Positions 56,897 to 64,000 of a stretch of DNA of 64,000 nucleotides are shown piece after piece. The number at the start of each line of letters is the position of its first letter. The stretch's first letter is position 1. Where the stretch lies: positions 2,981,502 to 3,045,501 of the forward strand of contig NC_087393.1 of the NCBI RefSeq assembly GCF_963675165.1, read 5' to 3'. Both the position numbers and the translations under genes were made by a program. The DNA is from Halichondria panicea. Its lineage: Eukaryota; Porifera; Demospongiae; Suberitida; Halichondriidae. The notes below the pieces were generated by a model, which saw nothing but the letters and a program-made list of their open reading frames with translations, ran no database searches and was not told where the DNA came from.

Positions 56897-57503
56897 AACT
56901 CAGGTAAACACATTGTTATGTTGTATCATAGAAAGGAATGTATCATAGAAAGGAAAAACCTTTTTGTAGGAATTAAGACATTGCTGTCTCTGGCTGTCTC
57001 TGGTGCCTGACGACACAAGACTGTCTCCCAATCCACTCTCTCAGAACGACACAGAGTATTTGCAGTGACTACACCAGATTTGTGTCGAATGGTGCTCACC
57101 TAAAAAAAGCCAAGATGTTCAACAATGCCCATAGACCAGGTACAATAATTATATTATACTTACAGTAGTAGAGCACTTAGCATCTTCTTTTGTCTCTTTA
57201 CCTTATTGGAAAATGAGTGTCACCAGCTTGATCACCAGCTTGATCTTAGGGTCAGGGACAGTGCTCTTGAGGGTGGAGCCAGCTATGCACATCAGCCAGA
57301 GTGAAACAACTCAAACTTGAAACAACTCAAACTTGAACTAGATACGTGAGTAATTACGGTAATACGGTAATTACCGTAATACAAACTTAATTATAAACGA
57401 TACATGACCAGGCTCAACGAGAAATCGGACCACCTTGTTGCCGTTTTACTAACGATCCCCAATTGTTGGATCTAATAAGGCTTCTAAACTTGTAAGCTAT
57501 ATG
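56897..57503. other. Spacer between two insertions, no gene
   Basis: No recognisable gene. ACGGTAATTACGGTAATACGG-type repeats lie at 57355-57380, and short duplications at 56923-56955 and 57218-57245. Confidence 0.4.
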
Positions 57504-57508
57504 ACATG
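57504..57508. other. Gypsy target duplication, left (ACATG)
   Basis: ACATG precedes the 5' LTR and recurs at 61840-61844 after the 3' LTR. Confidence 0.85.
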
Positions 57509-57677
57509 TGTAAGGACTAGAACTGTGAACTATGAACTATGTATTATTATTATTATTTATCCATTATGTCATGTTTATTGTTTCCTGTGTTCTGAGCGTG
57601 CGCCGCTCGTTATCTTGAGTTATGTAACCTCCTCGTGTTCTTGATTATTTTTAAGTAAGCTAAAGCTAGCAATTACA
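57509..57677 (+). repeat. 5' LTR, 169 bp
   Basis: Starts TGTAAGGACTAG and ends CTAGCAATTACA. Identical to the 3' LTR except A instead of T at 57672 or so (GCAATTACA versus GCTATTACA). Confidence 0.95.
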
Positions 57678-57678
57678 T

Positions 57679-57691
57679 TGGCGACGAGGAT
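57679..57691 (+). promoter_or_regulatory. tRNA primer binding site
   Basis: TGGCGACGAGGAT follows the 5' LTR after one base. It would pair with a tRNA 3' end (…TCGTCGCCA), probably tRNA-Ser; the tRNA identity is inferred, not shown. Confidence 0.7.
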
Positions 57692-57714
57692 CCGACCTAC
57701 CCATTCTACCTGCC

Positions 57715-58899
57715 ATGGCTACACATGGCACTCTGGGACCCTTCGACCTCGCTTTGGGCGACTGGAAGTCGTACGTCGAAAGGGCCGAGCTGTATTTTAC
57801 AGCGAACGATGTGGACGACAATGGCAAGATGAGGGCCATCCTACTTAGCTCCTGTGGTGATGTAACTTACCGACGCATTAAGGATGTTCTCTCCCCGCGT
57901 ACACCAGCTGAAGTGACGTTCAGGGACATTTGTACTGCCATGTCCACCCATTTGCAACCTCAACCCTCAGAAATAGTGCAACGTTTTCGTTTCAACACTC
58001 GAGTTAGGCAGCCCCAAGAGACAATAGCAACTTATGTTACACAACTCAAACGTTTGGCGGAGAGCTGCAACTTTGGTGACGCAGCCAGGCTCAATGAGAT
58101 GATAAGGGACCGCCTAGTATGTGGCATTGCTAACGGGAAATGGCAACAAAGGCTCTTGGCAGAAGAAGGCTTGACTTACGACAAAGCATATAAACTCTTG
58201 CTCAGTTTAGAAGCCTCAGAAAAGGAAGTTAAGGATTTAACAATACCAGATGCCACTGCGGTACATCAACTCCGTCCATTCCGAAAAACCTCGGCTCCTA
58301 CCTATACCGAGAGAGGAGAAGCACAACCTTGCTACAGATGTGGAGGAGAACATTCCCATAGTAGTTGCAGGTTCAAAGACGCAGAATGTAGGTACTGTCA
58401 CAAGAAAGGCCATATTGCTGCAGTTTGCCGCCAGAAGCTGAAGAACAGTAAGCCATCGTCTCGACAGATTCACACTGCAGCGGGACAGCAAGAAGAGGAA
58501 GAAGATTTTCCGGAGTACTCAAACCTGATCGATCGTATTACGACACGTACACCCCTGGGTGACCCCCTAATGGTCACTATCGAGATTGAAGGGATTCCTG
58601 TTAAGATGGAAGTGGATACTGGAGCCACCCTGTCCATCATGAGCTACTCAACATTATCCTCTACCTGGCCAGAAGCCCTTACTCCAGAAATCAAGCCAAC
58701 TCAAGCCAAGTTGCGTACGTACACTGGCGAAAAGATAGTGGTAAAAGGGGCAATTGATGTGAAGGTTAAATACGGTGGGCAAGAAGCAGAAGTGTCTCAT
58801 CATAGTGGATGGACAAGGCCAAACACTGCTTGGAAGAGACTGGTTACAATATTTACGGCTGGACTGGGCCACGCTCAACCAAGTAACACAAAAGACTAG
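57715..58899 (+). pseudogene. Gypsy Gag and protease frame
   Basis: Starts MATHGTLGPFDLALGDWKSY shortly after the primer site. A capsid-like helical region runs to about residue 190. Two zinc knuckles follow: CYRCGGEHSHSSC (206-218) and CRYCHKKGHIAAVC (225-238). The aspartic protease active site VDTGATLSIMS is at about residue 300. The frame runs into unrelated residues after about 58790, where the pol frame (+1) takes over; related elements usually have one continuous gag-pol frame or an earlier shift, so an indel here is likely. Gag packages the RNA and protease matures the polyprotein. Confidence 0.85.
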
Positions 58900-61675
58900 T
58901 GAGTTGGAAACATTGGTGCACGCTCACTCTGCTCTGTTTTCTGAAGAATTAGGGCTCATTAAGGGTGCCACAGCTCAGCTCTACCCCAAGGAAGGAAGCA
59001 AACCTCGCTTCTATCGGGCTCGTCAAGTACCGTACGCGATGAGAGAGCCAGTAGCCAGAGAAATTGATCGTCAGGTTGCCTTGGGCATACTAGAACCTGT
59101 GAAGTTTTCGCCCTGGGGCACACCTGTCGTACCGATACGCAAGAAAGATGGTTCCATTCGATTATGCGGCGATTACAAAATCACAGTCAACAGGGAAACA
59201 ATCACGGAGACTTTCCCCCTACCTCGAGTAGAGGACTTGCTGGCGTCCCTGGCCGGTGGAACAGCTTTCTCTAAACTTGACCTCAAACAGGCCTATCAAC
59301 AAGTTGCCCTGGACGATGAGGCAAAACGAATGGTCACGATTAACACTCACAAAGGGCTCTATCAGGTGAATCGACTGCCTTTTGGAGTGGCCTCTGCACC
59401 ATCCCTTTTTCAGCGGATTATGGAAAACCTCCTGCAAGGTATTCCGGGAGTGTTGATCTATCTGGACGATATTCTTGTCACAGGAAAGACAATTCCTGAA
59501 CACCTTCAAAACCTGGACGCTGTCCTCACCCGGTTAGAGGAAGCGGGAGTGAAACTGAAGCAAGACAAGTGTTCCTTTTTGCTCCCCTCAGTCGAATTCC
59601 TCGGACATCGTATCTCTGCAGAAGGCATCCAACCCACCACGGAGAAGGTCGAGGCTATCCACAAGGCACCTGAACCTCAGGATATTACTCAGCTTCGTTC
59701 GTTCCTGGGGGCTGTAAACTACTACCACAAGTTCCTTCCAGACCTATCCACGGTTTTGGCACCCCTCTATCATCTGCTGCAGAAAAACACCAAGTGGTCC
59801 TGGGGCCCTAGCCACAGCAAGGCTTTCGAAAAAGTTAAGAATCTTCTCACATCCGATCGTGTACTGGCACACTATGACCCTTCGGAAGAGCTTGTCCTTG
59901 CATGTGATGCTTCCCCCTACGGAATAGGGGCAGTCCTGTCACATAAATACTCCAACAGCCAAGAGAAACCAATCGCTTTTGCATCCCGCTCACTTGGGGC
60001 GGCCGAAAGAAACTATTCGCAGTTAGAAAAGGAGGGATTAGCAATTGTGTTCGCAGTGAAGAAATTTCATCAATATTTGTACGGCAGGCGATTTACCATC
60101 ACATCAGACCACAAACCACTACAACATATTTTCAAGGAGACCTCCGCAATCCCACAGATGGCATCAGCACGTATTCAACGCTGGGCACTGTTGTTAGGAG
60201 GTTATGACTACTCGATATCCTACAAACCGGGACGAGAGCATGCCAATGCCGATATGCTAAGCCGTTTACCGAGTGCAGCAGCACCATCCTCAGTTCCACC
60301 CACTCCAGAAACAGTTAACATTTTGGAAACTTTGGATGCGTCACCAATTACCTCCTCTCACATCAAACAGTGGACGTCCCAAGACCCCACCTTAGCCAAA
60401 ATTCGGGATTCCATTGTGTCCGGTGAACGCCCAAGAGAAGAGATTGCAAAGCCCTACCACAAGGTCTGGTCAGAACTGTCGGTGGAACAGGGTTGTCTCT
60501 TGAGAGGAAACCGAATCGTGATTCCCCCAAGAGGACGTACGGCAGTCATGGATTTGCTACACGAAGGACACCCCGGAGAAACTCGCATGAAAGCCTTGGC
60601 CCGATCGTTCGTGTGGTGGCCAGGGGTAGATGGAGATCTGGAAAACACTGTCAAAGAGTGTGATCAGTGCCAACGAACACGGCATTCCCCAGCCCAAGCT
60701 CCACTTCACCCATGGGAGTTTCCAACCCTTGCCTGGGAACGTTTACATGCTGACTTTGCGGGACCATTCTTGGGTCAGATGTTTCTGGTGGTGATAGATG
60801 CCTACTCAAAGTGGCTTGAAGTTGTGCCCATGTCTACAGCCACATCATTCACGACCATCGAGAAGCTCCGTACTATCTTCGCAACTCACGGTTTGCCTCG
60901 GATATTTGTTACCGACAATGGAACACAGTTCACTAGCACTGAATTTCAAGCATTTATGAAAAGTAATGGAATCAAACATATTTGCTCATCCCCGTACCAT
61001 CCCTCCACTAACGGCCTCGCTGAGAGAGCAGTTCAAAGTTTCAAAGAGAACATGAAACGACGGTCAAATGGGACAATTGCCGAGAAACTCTCCCAGTTTT
61101 TACTCTGGTATAGGTTAACACCTCATTCCACCACTGGGGTACCCCCGGCAGAACTTCTATTGGGAAGACGACCTAGATCTAAGTTAGACCTCCTCAAACC
61201 GAATTTGACGGAAAAGGTCCAATCAAAAATTGAAGTGCAGAAAAGGAACCACGATTCCAAGACAAAATTACGATCTTTCAAAATTGATGAGAAAGTGTAC
61301 GTCAAGGATTTTCCAAATGCAAAGAAATGGTTGCCTGGAAAGATTGTGGATGTTCGAGGTCCACTGTCGTATCATGTTGAACTTAATGATGGAAGAATTG
61401 TCAGAAGACATGTGGATGCTGTTCATGATCGTGCAGCTCCAGAGTCGGTGGAGGAGGACCAAAACGATCAAACAATTCCCCCTGTACAATTCCCCCTGTA
61501 CAATTGGGAAACACCGATACCGAGACACTGGACACTGATACCGAGGCACTGGATACCGATACCGAGAGACAGGCCGAAACCGAACCGCAGGATTCCCCAC
61601 CGATACGTACGTCTAGTCGTATTCGAAGTCCGCCAGATCGTTACAGTGTCTAAACCTAAGGGTGAGGGAATGTAA
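58775..61675 (+). pseudogene. Gypsy Pol: reverse transcriptase, RNase H, integrase
   Basis: Open frame of 966 codons; the Met at 58775 is not necessarily a start since the frame continues the protease (LLGRDWL). RT: KLDLKQAYQQ and the catalytic YLDD in VLIYLDDILVTG (about residue 230). RNase H: LACDASPYGIGAVLSH (about 375). Integrase: zinc-binding HEGHPGETRMK...CDQCQ (about 590-635), catalytic HADFAGPF, VTDNGTQF and GLAERAVQSF (about 655-745), then a chromodomain-free tail. A 14 bp tandem duplication near 61485-61512 changes the frame for the last 50 residues; the alternative frame has the SSRIRSPPDRY-like tail typical of such elements. Otherwise no stop is seen. Confidence 0.9.
61657..61670 (+). 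promoter_or_regulatory. Polypurine tract
   Basis: AAGGGTGAGGGAA lies directly before the 3' LTR and would prime plus-strand synthesis. Confidence 0.75.
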
Positions 61676-61839
61676 GGACTAGAACTGTGAACTATGAACT
61701 ATGTATTATTATTATTATTTATCCATTATGTCATGTTTATTGTTTCCTGTGTTCTGAGCGTGCGCCGCTCGTTATCTTGAGTTATGTAACCTCCTCGTGT
61801 TCTTGATTATTTTTAAGTAAGCTAAAGCTAGCTATTACA
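61671..61839 (+). repeat. 3' LTR, 169 bp
   Basis: Starts TGTAAGGACT, ends CTAGCTATTACA, followed by ACATG. Confidence 0.95.
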
Positions 61840-61844
61840 ACATG

Positions 61845-62920
61845 TATGCGCAATTACGAGATTAACAGATTGGAGATTTCTGTTGCCGGGGGCTTTAAAA
61901 CTCAAGACGGTCCTTTTGTCAAGACACTAGACACGACTCTGGCCTCTTTTAATGTCCACAGACAGGCATACTACAGTGGCACATTTGTAGGGAATCATGT
62001 TCACAGAACCCTAGGATTTGTGTAACTCAGTTACCGTCCATGCTCAGAATTAACATAATTGGATTAGCAGAAGGAATTACCAGAAGGAATTACGAGGAAA
62101 TTATTTTTTGGTTGCTTTCCATCTCTTTGAAAAATGCGACCGAGGGGCAACATAATTTCTGAAAGTGAAATTGATATTTTAGGTAAGTATTTACACTGAG
62201 TGTACTCTACTTCTATAACTCTACTTTCCTACAGAGCAAGATATCAGAGCCTTTGTGTCCTTTGTGTCCTTCTACAAGACACAGTTTCCCACGGCTTTCC
62301 CAAACTGCACATACTAGAGAAACATACCGCTGCGTAGATGGCTTTGGGAGAGCAAGGTGCAGAATCCACCCACCGGTGGTTTACGAGTGTACGCAGATGG
62401 AGTTGAGCAACTTGGCTGCATAATGAAAGAGCACTTCATTCACGTGGCTCCTACCAATCTGGCTCTTGAACCAAGGAAGAAAATTAAGAACTGACGATAC
62501 GCACACATAGATCTATACACTTACGTACGTGTACGTATACACACACCTGATACAAACACAAGCTAAGCAGCTACTACTTGATTCAGATTCTATATCAGTG
62601 ATAAAAGTTATTGCTTTTACAAATGTACATATCTCCTTTTAAAAAAATAAAAAATTATTCTTTTTCACTAAGAATTGTTACACTGGAGGGTGGGGGTTGT
62701 GTAGCTGAACAAGCTACAACTTGGCTGTGGCTGGAACAATTTTTTTGTTTGCCCTTGAATTGCGTTTTTGGAAAGCCCCCCAGGCGTAAGTATGGCTTGA
62801 AATAGCATGACTTTCTTCCTGTGAAAGGCGTGGCCTAAGAATTGAAAAATGTTACATCTGTAGCCACTTCCTGTAGCCACTTCCTGTCAAAACTAAGTGG
62901 TGCGATTTCATGCTAACGAA
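61845..62920. other. No recognisable gene
   Basis: A short MRPRGNIISESEIDIL piece before a GT-like donor at about 62183 could be a small exon. Nothing downstream confirms it. Confidence 0.3.
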
Positions 62921-62929
62921 ACGTTGCAA

Positions 62930-63170
62930 AAGGCAAAAGTGTGAGGGTTGCAAAAGGAATGAAGATGGTGCTAGAGGAGCGTGGAATTTCCACTGGGAAA
63001 AATGAAGAATGGATGAAGCAACGACTCTCAGCATCAAGATTTCAAATTTGAAAAATCCGAAATCGAAAAGTTTCTACTTAGAAATTCCTCCCCAAGTTTC
63101 ACCCCGAGCTGAATCCTATTGAAAAGAGTATGGGCCCAGATGAAAAGATTCTCTCGATTTGTGCTATAAA
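62930..63170 (+). pseudogene. DDE transposase relic, C-terminal half (plus strand)
   Basis: The plus strand encodes KMVLEERGISTGK and, after frame changes, LPKFHPELNPIE and RVWAQMKRFSR (about 63090-63150). FHPELNPIERVW carries the catalytic Glu of the IS630/Tc1-like DDE_3 family. It is the same superfamily as the transposase at 48.9-54.9 kb but a different lineage (FHPELNPIE against FHCELNAIE). The opposite-strand N-terminal half lies immediately right of it. Confidence 0.65.
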
Positions 63171-63560
63171 CTTTTTCATTGTCCAATAGCCCTCTAGGAA
63201 TTCTGTCGCATATTTTTTAATGTTGGGGTTGTTTTTTTTTGCGTCTTCGTACTTACCATCGTTCAAGGCAAGAAAGCGAAGTCTGATACCATAATACCAG
63301 CTCCTCTGCTTTTCTTTTTCATGATCTTCTCTCAAATTTTGGTCATCGTTGGAATTAAAAGTACTTTCATCACGAAAGAAAAAAACTGTTTTATTGCGCC
63401 TAGCAGCATCCGGTGGTTCAAGGGTATTGCCGAGGTAGAGATGTAAGAATCCTAGTTTAACCATTTTTCGTAAGAAAGAAGAAAGAAGTGCGAGCTTCAA
63501 CAACTCATGACCGTCACCTTTCCTTGCACAAAGCCATCTGCGGGATGTTGACACAGACAC
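63150..63560 (-). pseudogene. DDE transposase relic, middle part (minus strand)
   Basis: Minus-strand frame: SVSTSRRWL, then FFRDESTFNSNDDQ (first catalytic Asp), FLALNDGKYEDAKKNNPNIKKYATEFLE, and GYWTMKKFIAQIER, which are blocks of the IS630/Tc1-like DDE_3 family between the first and second Asp. The second Asp motif is missing. Coding signal ends against the plus-strand C-terminal relic, so one half was inverted or two copies lie head to head. Confidence 0.65.
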
Positions 63561-63569
63561 CTTCCGAGG

Positions 63570-64000
63570 AAACCCCGGTTCTAATGTCAGAAGGGTGGAG
63601 TTAACCCAACGACAGAAGTCATGCGCAACTATATCTATTTAAACGAATGTGTAATCTACAAAAAAACGGAATTGGAGGCCAATACCACATTGATATGCTC
63701 GACTTCGACTTCACATTCCTCATATAATCCAGAATAGCTGGCGCCCACTTCGTGGGCTGAGCCATTATACGCCATGACGTAACGTTGTGGGGACACCCCC
63801 ACAGCCACAAAAAATGCACAAAATTTATTAGTCCGTAGGTAACTCGAAAGCGCTTCGACTTTTGATAGTACAAGTTAGGCTAGGAAGATATACCAGTCAA
63901 AGATCTACAAGATGATGCCTGAATCGCTTACTATCTCGAAGGATTGGCTGTGATCTGCTTCTGTCAAGCGGTAAGTAGTAGTTGCGTATAATACTGCTTT
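63570..64000. other. No recognisable gene
   Basis: No domain was seen in the last 430 bp on either strand. Confidence 0.35.

Larger units (their letters stand above)
57509..61839 (+). mobile_element. Ty3/gypsy LTR retrotransposon, 4331 bp, very young
   Basis: Two 169 bp LTRs (TGTAAGG...TTACA) differ at one position, flanked by the 5 bp duplication ACATG. The order is primer binding site, gag-protease, RT, RNase H, integrase, polypurine tract, LTR, typical of Ty3/gypsy. Two lesions interrupt the polyprotein: a frame change near 58790 and a 14 bp tandem duplication near 61485. With near-identical LTRs these may be recent mutations or sequence errors. It lies about 600 bp right of the large TIR transposon. 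Confidence 0.95.

Overview
This window is invertebrate nuclear DNA, most compatible with a sponge or another early-branching animal. The evidence is AT-rich sequence, short GT-AG introns (about 50 to 150 bp) inside transposon genes, and the mixture of element families (Ty3/gypsy, BEL/Pao, hAT, piggyBac, En/Spm, Tc1/mariner-type DDE and IS3EU-like). I recognise no ordinary single-copy host gene, rRNA, tRNA or CRISPR array. Almost everything supportable is mobile DNA, relics of it, or tandem repeats. The species assignment is inference only.

Layout: 1-1.4 kb holds an En/Spm (Tnp2) relic abutting an opposite-strand piggyBac relic. A pair of TTAA-flanked piggyBac ends at 5457 and 16109 brackets 10.65 kb that includes N-terminal piggyBac-like exons, a 5'-truncated BEL/Pao element on the minus strand (10.2-14.5 kb) and a small inverted-repeat element. 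At 17431-18158 lies a 728 bp piggyBac-type MITE whose empty site survives in a paralogous copy near 44.9 kb. At 29028-32063 is a complete but disabled hAT element with 5 bp target duplications. Fragments of a RING/GGDKGGG/GDY protein family occur at 28.6 kb (minus) and 35-36 kb (plus). A C-terminal piggyBac relic lies at 38.2-38.8 kb and a SAM-domain gene relic at 45.6-46.9 kb.

The most notable structure is at 48334-56894: an 8.56 kb element with about 550 bp terminal inverted repeats and TA target duplications. It encodes a Tc1/mariner-IS630-like DDE transposase, now broken. Inside that transposase gene sits a second, 3.81 kb element (50933-54742) with about 205 bp TIRs and a 6 bp target duplication (CAACAT). 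The inner element carries two apparently intact, intron-containing genes in opposite orientation: an IS3EU-like integrase/transposase (5 exons, 395 aa) and an AT-hook plus RING-type protein (2 exons, 371 aa). Removing it with one target copy puts the two halves of the host transposase gene back in frame. The inner element is the best candidate here for a potentially active mobile system.

Downstream, 57509-61839 is a very young Ty3/gypsy retrotransposon: two 169 bp LTRs differing at one position and a 5 bp target duplication ACATG. A DDE transposase relic with oppositely oriented halves follows at 62.9-63.6 kb. Across the window there are very many perfect tandem duplications of 10-17 bp, several of which break transposon reading frames. 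This is either an unusual mutational signature or an assembly artefact.
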